Part shown: piece after piece, positions 30,580 to 39,764 of the stretch
How the letters are laid out: each line of letters opens with the position of its first letter
How positions within the stretch are numbered: position 1 is the first letter of the stretch
Source of the DNA: Glycocaulis abyssi
Lineage (GTDB): Bacteria > Pseudomonadota > Alphaproteobacteria > Caulobacterales > Maricaulaceae
Assembly: GCF_041429775.1 (NCBI RefSeq)
Contig: NZ_CP163421.1
Location: 2,505,001-2,569,000 of the forward strand
Length of the DNA: 64,000 bases
Direction: 5' to 3'
Notes under the pieces: generated by a model
Database searches by the model: none
Seen by the model: only the letters and a program-made list of their open reading frames with translations
Told to the model about the DNA's origin: nothing
Position numbers and translations under genes: made by a program

Positions 30580-31883
30580 CTCGTATTATTTGTCATGTGG
30601 ACGCAAACGCGATCCCACTGGTCGATGTCCCAGGCACTGTCTATGTCCATCTCTACGGGAGCCAGCCAGTTCGTGCTGGGACCGGCTCGATCGGGAACCA
30701 GGCAAGAGATGCTTTGATGCGCTTGGGTGCTGCGCCCCGCACTGCCGCCGTCGATCTGCTCTCTATCGCCTTAGCGGTCACCGCAGCTGACACCTTTATC
30801 AGACGCGCAGATGCGGACGATAGCTGGGCCCGAGATATTGAGCTTCATGTTCCATTGATCCGACCGCAGCAATGGAAGCCATTCACAAATGACCTCGAGC
30901 GCATGCTGGGGTTTCTTACCGGCGACATGTGGCGGCTCGAGCTGAAAGACGGCGGTCAACGAGCGCCTACTCGGCTTGATATCAAGGATCGGAGGGCCCA
31001 AGCGAACATATCAAAAGTCGATTTCGTCTCTCTGTTCTCCGGCGGGCTAGACAGCGGGATCGCAACACTGGCAGCGATGAGCGCCGGAGAGCGGCCCCTT
31101 CTCGTCAGTCATGCCTATCGCGGCGATGCGACCTACCAGGATGCAGTGGCAAAGCTTCTTCCCGCAAAGCCCGAGCGGCTTATCGTCAATGTCCACCCTC
31201 AGATTGACACGGAACACGAAGACAGCATGCGCGCCCGCAGCTTTATCTTTTTGGCGCTCGGCGTCTTAGCTGCCGATACCGTTAGCGAATTCAAAGGCAA
31301 AATGATCGACCTGCGTGTCCCTGAAAACGGGCTTATCGCGTTAAACCCGCCCCTTACGCGTCGCCGAATTGGCAGCCTCAGCACGCGCACGACGCACCCA
31401 CATTATCTGTCGAAATTCCAGCAAATAATTAACAGAGTCGACCTCCGGGCGAACATCATCAATCCGTTCGAGGCCATGACGAAGGGCGAGATGGCCAAGA
31501 ACATGGTAGCGGTTCCCGGATTCGAGTCCTTCGCTTCCGCGACCGTGTCCTGTGGAAAGTGGAAACGGAAAAAACAGCAATGTGGTCGATGCGTGCCTTG
31601 TCTGATCCGACGCTCATCTTTATACGCGGCGAATGTCGATGACAAAACCGAATACACCTTTCCAGATCTCCATGCCGTTCTGGCGGATGAGGAAAATAGG
31701 GATGACCTACTTTCCATGATGACCGCTATAACCCGGGCACAGAACAACAATCTATCGCGCTGGGTGGCGCAGAGCGGACCAATGCCGGAAGATATCGCCC
31801 GCCGCAACGTCCTAGAGGACGTGGTCCGACGAGGGTTGGCGGAGGTCGCAGCTTTCTTGCGAGATACAGGACTGAAAGTTTGA
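30576..31883 (+). CDS. qatC: QatC: QueC-like PP-loop enzyme
   Basis: A 435-aa protein whose central domain matches 7-cyano-7-deazaguanine synthase: the PP-loop SLFSGGLDSGIATLAAM (~residue 155) and a C-terminal zinc site CGKWKRKKQQCGRCVPC. It carries an extra ~140-aa N-terminal domain not found in housekeeping QueC. No queD/E/F genes are nearby, so it belongs to defense rather than queuosine synthesis. It is coupled at both ends (ATGA with qatB, TTGA with qatD). Confidence 0.92.
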   Translation: MTRIICHVDANAIPLVDVPGTVYVHLYGSQPVRAGTGSIGNQARDALMRLGAAPRTAAVDLLSIALAVTAADTFIRRADADDSWARDIELHVPLIRPQQWKPFTNDLERMLGFLTGDMWRLELKDGGQRAPTRLDIKDRRAQANISKVDFVSLFSGGLDSGIATLAAMSAGERPLLVSHAYRGDATYQDAVAKLLPAKPERLIVNVHPQIDTEHEDSMRARSFIFLALGVLAADTVSEFKGKMIDLRVPENGLIALNPPLTRRRIGSLSTRTTHPHYLSKFQQIINRVDLRANIINPFEAMTKGEMAKNMVAVPGFESFASATVSCGKWKRKKQQCGRCVPCLIRRSSLYAANVDDKTEYTFPDLHAVLADEENRDDLLSMMTAITRAQNNNLSRWVAQSGPMPEDIARRNVLEDVVRRGLAEVAAFLRDTGLKV

Positions 31884-32620
31884 TCGACTTCCATTGCCAT
31901 CTCGATCTTTACCCTGACCCGGAACTTGCAGCGGAGGATGCAGGGCGAGCGCGAATTTTTGTGCTCTCGGTAACCACAACTCCAAGGGCATGGCGCAAAA
32001 CCTCTGAACTTGCTCGCCCTTACCCCCGAATTCGCACTGCGCTAGGACTGCATCCGGAGCTCGCGCACGAGCGTTTCGAGGAGCTTCCATTGTTTGAGGC
32101 GCTAGCTCGCGAAACGCGGTATTTCGGTGAGATCGGACTGGACGGAAGCTCAAAGTACCGAAGTATGCAACATCGTCAGGTTCAAGTCTTTGAGACGATT
32201 CTGAAAACGGCGACCCAAGCAGGCGGACGCATCATGTCCATTCACAGTCGCAACGCAGCTGCGGAAGTTCTTCAGTCTCTCAAGAAGCACGGTGACGCTG
32301 GCATTCCGGTTCTACATTGGTTCAGCGGCACGTCATCCGAGTTGGAGACCGCTATCCGCCGAGGATGCTGGTTCAGCGTTGGTCCAGCAATGCTTCGCTC
32401 CAAAAAGGGGCGGGAACTGGCGTTGCGTATGCCCAAGCATCACGTGCTAACCGAAACCGATGGCCCCTTCGCCAGAGACAAGAGTCGCCCATTACAGCCG
32501 GTGGACTCCTGGGCTGCAGTTTCTGAACTCACTTCAATATGGCGCGTGACTGATGAGGTGGTGCAGGCTCAATTGGCGTCCAACCTACGCCGTTTGACGG
32601 CGCAGATTGCTGAGCCCTAA
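31880..32620 (+). CDS. qatD: QatD: TatD-family DNase
   Basis: A 246-aa metal-dependent hydrolase. It has the N-terminal HCHLD metal motif (MIDFHCHLDLYPDPE), GEIGLDGS, the His in MSIHSRNA, a His in VLHWFSG and TETDGPF near the C-terminus, the full TatD metal set. It starts with TTG overlapping the qatC stop by 3 bp. It is last in the qat operon; an IS left-end relic and a full IS follow. Confidence 0.92.
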   Translation: MIDFHCHLDLYPDPELAAEDAGRARIFVLSVTTTPRAWRKTSELARPYPRIRTALGLHPELAHERFEELPLFEALARETRYFGEIGLDGSSKYRSMQHRQVQVFETILKTATQAGGRIMSIHSRNAAAEVLQSLKKHGDAGIPVLHWFSGTSSELETAIRRGCWFSVGPAMLRSKKGRELALRMPKHHVLTETDGPFARDKSRPLQPVDSWAAVSELTSIWRVTDEVVQAQLASNLRRLTAQIAEP

Positions 32621-32722
32621 CTTTCCTGTCTATGCTTTCTGTGCTGGTCCGTATGCCTTCTCCGAGATAAGTCCACGCTACTATAAGTTTAAAAACAAAA
32701 GCGAAACAATGAGGCCGACGGA

Positions 32723-32780
32723 GTCCCGTGAACCTGGACCATTGAATGGTAGAGTCCATTGAAAAGAGGGTGGATTATAC
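32723..32780 (+). repeat. Diverged left-end relic of the adjacent IS3-type element
   Basis: The stretch from about 32723 (TCCCGTGAACCTGGACCATT…) to 32776 aligns base for base, with a few substitutions, to the first ~60 bp of the intact IS at 32782 (CCCGTGAATTCCGGCCATT…, TGAATGGTAGAGTCCATcGAAAAGAGGaTGGA). The two lie in tandem. It is an older copy's end into or beside which the newer copy inserted. Confidence 0.8.
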
Positions 32781-32842
32781 GTGACCCAGCCCCGTGAATT
32801 CCGGCCATTGAATGGTAGAGTCCATCGAAAAGAGGATGGACC

Positions 32843-33109
32843 ATGCGCAAGAGCCGTTATTCGGAGGAGCAGATCATCGGCATGCTCAGGGAGCACGATG
32901 CTGGTGTGAGCACGAAGGAGGTCTGCCGCAAGTACGGCATCTCCGACGCGACGTTTTACAAATACAAGGCGAAGTTCGGCGGCATGACAGTATCCGATGC
33001 CCAGCGCCTAAAGTCGCTGGAGCTGGAGAACAACCGGCTGAAGCGGCTTCTGGCCGATGCGATGCTGGACAATGCGGCCCTGAAGGACCTCGCCTCAAAA
33101 AACTTCTGA
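32843..33109 (+). CDS. IS3-family transposase OrfA, copy 1
   Basis: An 88-aa DNA-binding subunit: a helix-turn-helix ([37 protein letters not shown]) and a leucine zipper ([20 protein letters not shown]). It ends just past the heptamer AAAAAAC (33097-33103) in the A AAA AAC phase, which allows -1 frameshifting into orfB. Confidence 0.93.
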   Translation: MRKSRYSEEQIIGMLREHDAGVSTKEVCRKYGISDATFYKYKAKFGGMTVSDAQRLKSLELENNRLKRLLADAMLDNAALKDLASKNF

Positions 33110-34020
33110 CGCCCGACGTCAAGCGCCAGGCCGTGCACCACATGGTGACCAGGCACGGGCTGAGCGAGCGTCGGGCGTGTGCCCTTGCAGAACTTGATCG
33201 CTCCACGTTCCAGTATCAGAAGCGTTCTGGTGGTGATGACGCCTTGCGAGCTCGCTTGCGCGATCTGGCAGGCGAGCGCCGCCGGTTCGGCTATCGTCGG
33301 CTTGGCATCCTGCTGGAACGGGAGGGTCTTTATGCGAACCACAAGAAGGTCTACCGGCTCTACCGGGAAGAAGGGCTGGCGGTCCGTCGGCGGCGTGGCC
33401 GCAAGCGGTCGGTTGGAACCCGTCGCCCGATACTGTTGCCTGCGGCGGCGAACCATCGCTGGAGCCTCGACTTCGTCTCCGACGCTCTAATCGACGGGCG
33501 GCGCTTCCGGACGCTATGCGTGGTCGACGACTTCACGCGAGAGGCCTTAGCCGTCGTGGTCGATACCTCGCTGTCAGGCGTGCGCGTGGCCCGTGAGCTT
33601 GATCGTCTGATCGAGCGGCGAGGAAAGCCGCGCATGATCGTCAGCGACAATGGCACCGAACTGACCAGTCACGCGATCCTGCGATGGCAGAAGGACAGCG
33701 GTGTGGAGTGGCATTACATCGCACCCGGAAAGCCCACCCAGAACGCGTTCGTGGAAAGCTTCAATGGCCGGTTCAGGGACGAGTGCCTGAACGAACACCT
33801 GTTCTCCTCGCTCGGCGAAGCGCGCGACCTGATCGAGGCATGGAGGATCGACTACAACACCGAGAGACCGCACACCGCACTCGGCGGGCTCGCACCTTGT
33901 GTCTACGCCGAGCGAACACGTCACCCCCGGCCCGGTTCGCTTGAGCTACGCGCAAGCGCCGCTCACCGGGCCTTGACCAACCACATCAACCCAGAAAGAA
34001 AGGCGAACAGACTCTACTAA
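33103..34020 (+). CDS. IS3-family transposase OrfB (made as OrfAB by -1 frameshift), copy 1
   Basis: About 305 aa from the slippery site. It has an HTH_21-type segment ([17 protein letters not shown]) and an rve integrase core with the DDE set: Asp in [10 protein letters not shown], Asp in [12 protein letters not shown], Glu in [16 protein letters not shown]. There is no independent start near the frameshift. All frames are identical to copy 2, so transposition was recent. Confidence 0.92.
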   Translation, partial: LLTPDVKRQAVHHMVTRHGLSERRACALAELDRSTFQYQKRSGGDDALRARLRDLAGERRRFGYRRLGILLEREGLYANHKKVYRLYREEGLAVRRRRGRKRSVGTRRPILLPAAANHRWSLDFVSDALIDGRRFRTLCVVDDFTREALAVVVDTSLSGVRVARELDRLIERRGKPRMIVSDNGTELTSHAILRWQKDSGVEWHYIAPGKPTQNAFVESFNGRFRDECLNEHLFSSLGEARDLIEAWRIDYNTERPHTALGGLAPCVYAERTRHPRPGSLELRASAAHRALTNHINPERKANRLY

Positions 34021-34049
34021 CTCACGGCCCGGATCACGGGGCTGGGTCA

Positions 34050-34252
34050 ATCTGCATGAGACGTGCAAGTCCCAGGAACTCGATCAGCTCCTGCTCGGCC
34101 GAGAGTCCGCGGTGCGACGCAATAAGCTGAACGCTCGCCCCGAAACTGGGCAACGAGAATTTTCTGGTTACCTCTTCGCCCCGTCCGGCCAAAATCCCAA
34201 CCCGGTCAACTGCCCCGTCAGAATCAATCATGTGTAGCAATTCGTCTCTCAC
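34050..34252 (-). pseudogene. Gene fragment truncated by IS copy 1
   Basis: A leftward frame opens at ATG 34252 (MRDELLHMIDSDGAVDRVGI) and reads about 67 codons (…EFLGLARLMQ) until it enters the IS end, where it stops. Its natural 3' part is not found elsewhere in the window. I do not recognise the family. It may alternatively be a chance frame. Confidence 0.45.
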
Positions 34253-34444
34253 GCAACCCTTGAAGCTTATTTTGCATCTTATGCGAGCATATGACAGGAA
34301 AACACGCGACAGGTAAAGGGCTGCACCTTGGCCATCCCGTCATGCAAAGGGGCTTACGGAGTAGCGCTTGAGCGTCCATGCTGGCTGGGCAGGTTTCGCC
34401 GCGTCTGGTTTTAGGGGGGCAACCTGTCTTGAGGGGGTGGTGGT

Positions 34445-34954
34445 TTGCTCATCATTGCTGCCAGCCTGCTGCTGATTGCGGCCCTGCTTGCGCTTTCGAT
34501 CATAGACGTCCGGCATTTGCGCCTGCCCGATATGTTGACGCTTCCACTGACCGGCGCCGGGCTGATAATGACTGTCCTGCTGGGCTGGCCGTTAACGGAT
34601 CATCTCATTGGCGCCGTGGCAGGCTTCACGTTCTTTGCAGGGCTGACTTACACCTATCGGCTAGCGACTGGGCGGACGGTTCTGGGTTTAGGTGATGCCA
34701 AGTTGCTGGCCGCTGGCGGTGCGTGGTGCGGCTGGTTCATGCTCCCCTTGATTGTTGCTCTTGCGTCCCTGTCTGGCCTTGCCTTTGCCGCAGCCAGCAC
34801 GGTCCTTACCCGCCGCCCGTTTTCTCGCCGCTCTCTGATTCCGTTTGGTCCGTTTCTGGCGGTGGGCATTTTTCTGACATGGCTGGTCCTGATCGGGGTC
34901 GAGGGTGATGTCGCAGGTTTCCGGCGCTTGCTTTTATATGGAGACTTGCAATGA
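34445..34954 (+). CDS. A24 prepilin peptidase (CpaA-like), copy 1
   Basis: A 169-aa membrane protein with the two aspartates of type IV prepilin peptidases: DVRHLRLPD (~residue 20) and GLGDAKLLAAGGAW (~residue 79), plus IPFGPFLAVG. It lacks the methyltransferase domain, as in CpaA. The TTG start follows GGGGGTGG. No pilin genes are nearby; the copy is part of the inverted duplication and identical to copy 2. Confidence 0.88.
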   Translation: MLIIAASLLLIAALLALSIIDVRHLRLPDMLTLPLTGAGLIMTVLLGWPLTDHLIGAVAGFTFFAGLTYTYRLATGRTVLGLGDAKLLAAGGAWCGWFMLPLIVALASLSGLAFAAASTVLTRRPFSRRSLIPFGPFLAVGIFLTWLVLIGVEGDVAGFRRLLLYGDLQ

Positions 34955-35055
34955 TTTCTGCTGCTTGGCGGAAAGTTGGCCCCAGGCATAAATTTTAATT
35001 TGACCTGTCCGTCAGGTTGCAAGACGCTTTGATGCATTCAGTTATGGGGGCGTGA

Positions 35056-35271
35056 TTGATGATTTTTCCCTGCCTTTCACCTTTGGTGCTGGCTGTTTCT
35101 GTGGCTGTCTCGGCGCAGTCTGGCGGAACCACCACGGAAACCTACACCTATGACGCGCGTGGCCAGCTGGTCGATGTCCAGCGTAGCGGCGGCGTCAATC
35201 ACGGCATCCGCACCGAATACACGTACGATGCCGCTCTCAACCGGATACGCAAGAAGGTGACCGGAGCCTAG
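35056..35271 (+). CDS. Mini YD-repeat secreted protein, copy 1
   Basis: 71 aa: a signal peptide (MIFPCLSPLVLAVSVAVSAQ) and a single YD-repeat unit (TYTYDARGQLVDVQRSGG … YTYDAALNRIRKKV). It may be a remnant Rhs fragment or a real small protein; it has its own terminator whose loop contains its stop codon. The same ORF recurs in the right arm. Confidence 0.6.
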   Translation: MMIFPCLSPLVLAVSVAVSAQSGGTTTETYTYDARGQLVDVQRSGGVNHGIRTEYTYDAALNRIRKKVTGA

Positions 35272-35288
35272 CGGGCTCCGTTTTTTTT
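35262..35288 (+). terminator. Rho-independent terminator before rhs, copy 1
   Basis: A 7-bp stem CGGAGCC (35262-35268) / GGCTCCG (35274-35280), loop TAGCG, followed by eight T residues. It separates the prepilin peptidase/mini-YD transcript from the Rhs gene, so rhs needs its own promoter or read-through. Confidence 0.88.
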
Positions 35289-35369
35289 GTGCCTGGGCGC
35301 GCGGGCGTATGTCCGCTGGTTCAATTTCAGATTGGGTTTGTTTTCAGATTTAAAGCGGGGATTGCGGGA

Positions 35370-38300
35370 ATGGGGCTGCTTGCTGCGGGATTTTTCACAC
35401 GGACGTTTTCTACGTTTCGAGCGATGCCACGCCTGGCCAGTTTGATGGCTGCCATCGCCTCCTTCCTTTTTGCTGCAGAGGCTGTGCAGGCCCAGATCTT
35501 GCCGGAGGAGGGTCATGCCTTTCCGCTGGTCAACCCGGCCTTTGACGATAATGGCGTGGATATGGCCACCGGCCTGTTACAGGCCGCGATTCCGGTCATA
35601 TCCATTGGCGACCCTGATGCCGGGGGGCTGAGCTATACGCAGATATTCACCGGCAATGACTGGCGTCACAGCCTGATGGGATCGGTCAGGGTGAGCGGCA
35701 CGCAATACACGATCAGCCTGGGTGGCGGTGCCGAGATTTTCACCAAGTCGGGCAGTACTTTCACCCCGAACAGGCCGAGCGGCACGACGCTGACATATAG
35801 CAGCTCGACGGGGATCTATACCTACACGCTGAGTGACGGCACGGTGGTGGAGTACGACGAGGCCAATCTGGGTGATGCCAGCGGTGTCGCTCTCATCCAG
35901 GCCAATATCGTCTCGGTGACACGCCCCAATGGCAGCCGGATGGATTATCACTACCGCAGCGTCACGGTATTCGAGCAGATTGCCTCCTGGCCGGAACCGG
36001 TCATCATCCCTTACACGTATTTCCGCCTGCAGTCGGTGACGACCAATCGTGGCTATCAGTTGCACGTGCACTACCAGCGCGATTCCCATCCGGGCGGGAA
36101 CCTCACTCAGACCATGCCGGAATGGTGGAATGCCACCGGGGTCACCCTGTTTAACCTGACGCAGGATTATTGTGAGCCGGCGGCGGCCTTTTCCTCATGC
36201 AGCTTTTCACAGACCTGGCCGGAGCTGACCTTCCAGAATGTCAGCTCCACCGAGCGTACCTATACCGATACGCTCGGCCGGGTGACGCGTATCACGCGCG
36301 CGGGCAACGGGAATGTCACCCGCATCCGCCACCCTGGCAGTACAAGCGACGATGTGATCATCAGCTATGCATCGGGCCGGGTCTCCTCGGTCAACCAGAA
36401 CGGTCTCGTCACGAGTTACACCTATGCTGATGCTGGCGGCCAGCGCACCACGACGATGACGAGCCCTCTGGGGCATACGCAGGTGGTGGTGTCGAACCTC
36501 TCGACGGGTCTTCCGGTATCGAGCACGAACGGGACGGGCCATACGACGAGCTTTCTTCATGATAGCCATGGCCGGGTGACGCGGGTCACCTACCCGGAAG
36601 GCAATCAGGTACGCTACACCTATGACGCGCGCGGCAATGTCACCGAGGTGCGCCGCGTCGCCAAGCCGGGCACGGGCCTTCCCGATCTGGTGACGAGCGC
36701 GGGCTATCCGTCCTCCTGCTCCAACCCTGTGATCTGCAACCGGCCCTTATGGACCGAGGATGCGGCCGGCAACCGGACCGATTATACCTACAACACGGCC
36801 CATGGCGGGGTGCTGACAGTGACCGCGCCAGCGCCATCAGGTTCGGGCGCGCGTCCACAGACGCGTTATACCTACGCCTCGCTGTATGCGTTTTATAAGA
36901 ACTCCACAGGCAATATCGCACAAGCGCCATCTCCTGTGTGGCACCTGACGCAGGTCTCCACCTGTTCCAGCGGCACCTCGCCCTCGTGTGTAGGCACGGC
37001 AAACGAGACGCGCACCACGATCAGCTATGGCTCGGCCGGGGTCGCCAATAACCGCCTGCCGGTCTCGACCACGGTGGCGGCAGGTAATGGCACGCCCTCA
37101 TCGACCGTGACGCAGAGCTATAATGTGGTCGGCGATGTGGTCTGGAGCCAGCCAGCCGTGGGCGGGTCTGCGGCGCGGGTGCACTATCATTACGATGCGT
37201 TGCGCCGGCCTGTGGGGGTGATCGGGCCGGACCCTGATGGCGGCGGGCCTCTTTTACGCCGGGCTGCGCGTATCGGCTATACGACAGCCGGCCAGGAGGC
37301 GTTCGTCGAGCGCGGCACGGTGACGGGTACGGGTCTCTCGCATCTCAATGCTATGAGCGTGCTGGAGCGCCAGGAGACCGAGTATGATGCGCTTTACCGG
37401 CCTGTCATCGCCCGCCTGAAATCCGGCTCCACCACGCTGGCTCTCCAACAGGTGAGCTATGATGCTGACGGCCGTCTGCAATGCTCGGCGGTGCGCATGA
37501 ACCCGGCCCAGTTCGCCTCGCCCCCGTCTGATGCGTGTGTGCCAGGCACGCCCGGCGCCCATGGCCCTGACCGGATCACCCACCGCACCTATACCGCCGC
37601 CAATCAGATCAGCATCGTGCGCAATGGCTATGGCACCTCCGAGGCGGGGATCGATGCGCGTTACAACTACCGGGCCAACGGGCATGTCGCCTATGTGCGC
37701 GACGGGGCGAGCAACCGCACCACCTATGTCCGCGACGGCCATGACCGGCTCTCCCAGATCCGCTACCCCCAGGAGACCGTGGGCGCCAATGCCAGCAACA
37801 ACGCTGACCGCGAGCAGTTCACCTATGATGCGGCAGGCCGCCTTGTCACCCACCGGCGCCGCTCGGGCCACAACATCACCTACACCTATGATAATCTGAA
37901 CCGGATCACGGCGAGGAACACCCCGTCCGGCCAGGCCAATGCCTCCTACACTTACGATCTTCTGGGCCGGGTGACGCAAGTCTCCCAGACCGGGGGGCAC
38001 ACGCTCTCCTATACCCATGATGCGCTGGGCCGGAACCTCACCGCTGTCACCCCGCAGGGGACGATTCTCTATCAATACGATGCGGCCGGACGCCGGACCC
38101 GGATGGACTGGCCGGACGGGCTCTATGTCACCTATAGCTATGACACGGTGGGGGCCCTCACCCATATCCGGGAGAACGGGGCCACATCCGGCATCGGGGT
38201 GCTGGCGGCCTACGCCTACGATAATCTCGGCCGGGTGACCTCCATCACGCGCGGGAATGGCGTGGTGACCGGGTTCGATTATGATGCAGCCGGGCGTCTG

Positions 38301-39764
38301 ACCGAGCTCACCCAGGATATGGCCGGTACGGCGAACGACCAGACCCTCTCCTTCACCTGGAATGCGGCCGGCCAGATCGCCAGCCGCACCATGGCGAACG
38401 ATATCTACGCCTTTACCGGCCACACCAACCAGGATGTCACCCTCACCGTCGATGGCCTCAACCGCTTCCTCTCCGGCGGGGGTGTCACCTATGATTACGA
38501 TGATCGCGGCAACATGACGGCTGATGGCGTGCGCGCCTATGCCTATGACTTCGACAACCGGCTCACATCCGTCACCGGCGGCGGCACCGGAGACGTCTCC
38601 CTCACCTACGACCCGGCAGGCCGCCTCTATCAGACAGCCCAGGTGTCAGGCGCGACGACGCGCTTCCTCTATGATGGCGCGAACCTGATCGGGGAGTACA
38701 ACGCCTCGAACGCCCTCCTCAGGCGCTACGTGCAGGGGCCGGGGCTGGATGCGCCTCTGGTGCGCTATGACGGCACCGGCACCAGTAACCGGCGCTGGCT
38801 CATCACAGACGAGCGCGGCTCGGTCGTCGCCGAGACCAACGCCTCGGGCGCGGCCGTCCAGATCAACACCTATGACGAGTACGGCATGCCGGGATCGGGC
38901 AACACGTCCCGGTTCGGCTATACAGGCCAGATGTGGATCGCCGAAATCGGCCTCTACCACTACCGCAACCGGGTCTATAACCCTAACCTGGGACGGTTCA
39001 TGCAGACCGACCCCATCGGACAAGCAGGCGGCATAAACCTCTACGCATACGTCAGCAACGACCCCATAAACTACACAGACCCGTGGGGGCTGCAGAAGAA
39101 CCCGATAGAGGTTATAAAAGTCACAGGAGAACGGTGGGGCGGCTGGGCCGGCTGGGCTGGCTTCGTGTCCTGGGGCGGCAGAAGTGATGGCGGCAACTTC
39201 TTCGGCGGCGCTGAGAATAACTGGGCACTGGGTGGTGGAGGACAAGACGGACAGGAGGGGGAGTGCGCCTCGGGCTCATCGGCATTTGTTGGACCTGTTC
39301 CAGCGCCTGCAAGAGCCGCCGCAGCTCGCCCCTCATTGGGTATGAGCTTAACCGGTGTAGCGCGGCTTTTTGCTCCACTTGCAATCTTGGAGATATTACA
39401 GCCGGGGGCACGAAATGATCCGCATATCCCTATCTATCGCGCTGTCAGCGGAGCAGAGCTTACAAACATATATTCGACAAATCCTGCGGCTTTCCGATCC
39501 ACCCCCGGAATGATGGAGGGTAAAGAATTCTTCCTTAGCCTAGGCGGAGCTCAACAGTTCGCGAGCATTCCCGAAATGGGTGTAGAAGCAATCGTAATGA
39601 CCCGCATTCGTCCCACGACGATGGCCCAGGGAGATCGCTTCGGACTTCCTTCGGGTGAATCTGCGGGAGCAACGGCAATATATTTCTCAGACGCAGCTCT
39701 TCCAGCTGTAAATCGGGATGCTGCGCAGAGTGGAATTCAGGTGGTTCAATCATGTCAGAGATAG
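35370..39764 (+). CDS. Sec-exported YD-repeat/Rhs polymorphic toxin, left copy
   Basis: About 1464 aa. Signal-peptide-like N-terminus (LASLMAAIASFLFAAEAVQA), a YD-repeat barrel (many YTYDxxGR units, residues ~250-1230), the RHS core end (YHYRNRVYNPNLGRFMQTDP…NLYAYVSNDP…DPWGL) and a ~210-aa variable tip. The tip ends IPIYRAVSGAELTNIY…EGKEFFLSLGGAQQFA, reminiscent of ADP-ribosyltransferase-like toxin folds (low confidence). No PAAR domain, so not a classic T6SS Rhs. ATG 35370 is chosen; GTG 35289 and ATG 35424 are alternatives. Its stop overlaps the immunity gene. Confidence 0.88.
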   Translation: MGLLAAGFFTRTFSTFRAMPRLASLMAAIASFLFAAEAVQAQILPEEGHAFPLVNPAFDDNGVDMATGLLQAAIPVISIGDPDAGGLSYTQIFTGNDWRHSLMGSVRVSGTQYTISLGGGAEIFTKSGSTFTPNRPSGTTLTYSSSTGIYTYTLSDGTVVEYDEANLGDASGVALIQANIVSVTRPNGSRMDYHYRSVTVFEQIASWPEPVIIPYTYFRLQSVTTNRGYQLHVHYQRDSHPGGNLTQTMPEWWNATGVTLFNLTQDYCEPAAAFSSCSFSQTWPELTFQNVSSTERTYTDTLGRVTRITRAGNGNVTRIRHPGSTSDDVIISYASGRVSSVNQNGLVTSYTYADAGGQRTTTMTSPLGHTQVVVSNLSTGLPVSSTNGTGHTTSFLHDSHGRVTRVTYPEGNQVRYTYDARGNVTEVRRVAKPGTGLPDLVTSAGYPSSCSNPVICNRPLWTEDAAGNRTDYTYNTAHGGVLTVTAPAPSGSGARPQTRYTYASLYAFYKNSTGNIAQAPSPVWHLTQVSTCSSGTSPSCVGTANETRTTISYGSAGVANNRLPVSTTVAAGNGTPSSTVTQSYNVVGDVVWSQPAVGGSAARVHYHYDALRRPVGVIGPDPDGGGPLLRRAARIGYTTAGQEAFVERGTVTGTGLSHLNAMSVLERQETEYDALYRPVIARLKSGSTTLALQQVSYDADGRLQCSAVRMNPAQFASPPSDACVPGTPGAHGPDRITHRTYTAANQISIVRNGYGTSEAGIDARYNYRANGHVAYVRDGASNRTTYVRDGHDRLSQIRYPQETVGANASNNADREQFTYDAAGRLVTHRRRSGHNITYTYDNLNRITARNTPSGQANASYTYDLLGRVTQVSQTGGHTLSYTHDALGRNLTAVTPQGTILYQYDAAGRRTRMDWPDGLYVTYSYDTVGALTHIRENGATSGIGVLAAYAYDNLGRVTSITRGNGVVTGFDYDAAGRLTELTQDMAGTANDQTLSFTWNAAGQIASRTMANDIYAFTGHTNQDVTLTVDGLNRFLSGGGVTYDYDDRGNMTADGVRAYAYDFDNRLTSVTGGGTGDVSLTYDPAGRLYQTAQVSGATTRFLYDGANLIGEYNASNALLRRYVQGPGLDAPLVRYDGTGTSNRRWLITDERGSVVAETNASGAAVQINTYDEYGMPGSGNTSRFGYTGQMWIAEIGLYHYRNRVYNPNLGRFMQTDPIGQAGGINLYAYVSNDPINYTDPWGLQKNPIEVIKVTGERWGGWAGWAGFVSWGGRSDGGNFFGGAENNWALGGGGQDGQEGECASGSSAFVGPVPAPARAAAARPSLGMSLTGVARLFAPLAILEILQPGARNDPHIPIYRAVSGAELTNIYSTNPAAFRSTPGMMEGKEFFLSLGGAQQFASIPEMGVEAIVMTRIRPTTMAQGDRFGLPSGESAGATAIYFSDAALPAVNRDAAQSGIQVVQSCQR

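Larger units (their letters stand above)
32782..34049 (+). mobile_element. IS3-family (IS407-group-like) element, copy 1
   Basis: 1268 bp with imperfect terminal inverted repeats: TGACCCAGCCCCGTGAATTC at the left and the complement of TGACCCAGCCCCGTGATCC at the right. It contains orfA and orfB joined by an A6C slippery site. An identical copy lies at 42296-43563. No clear target duplication flanks it. Confidence 0.93.

Noticed and set aside
30576-31883. QueC-like gene as queuosine biosynthesis
   Set aside because: No queD, queE or queF nearby, extra N-terminal domain, and partners exactly match Qat defense.
32779-34052. Target-site duplication for IS copies 1 and 2
   Set aside because: Flanks ACG/ATC and TCG/CGG do not match over 3-4 bp; a shared CG at copy 2 is too short to claim.
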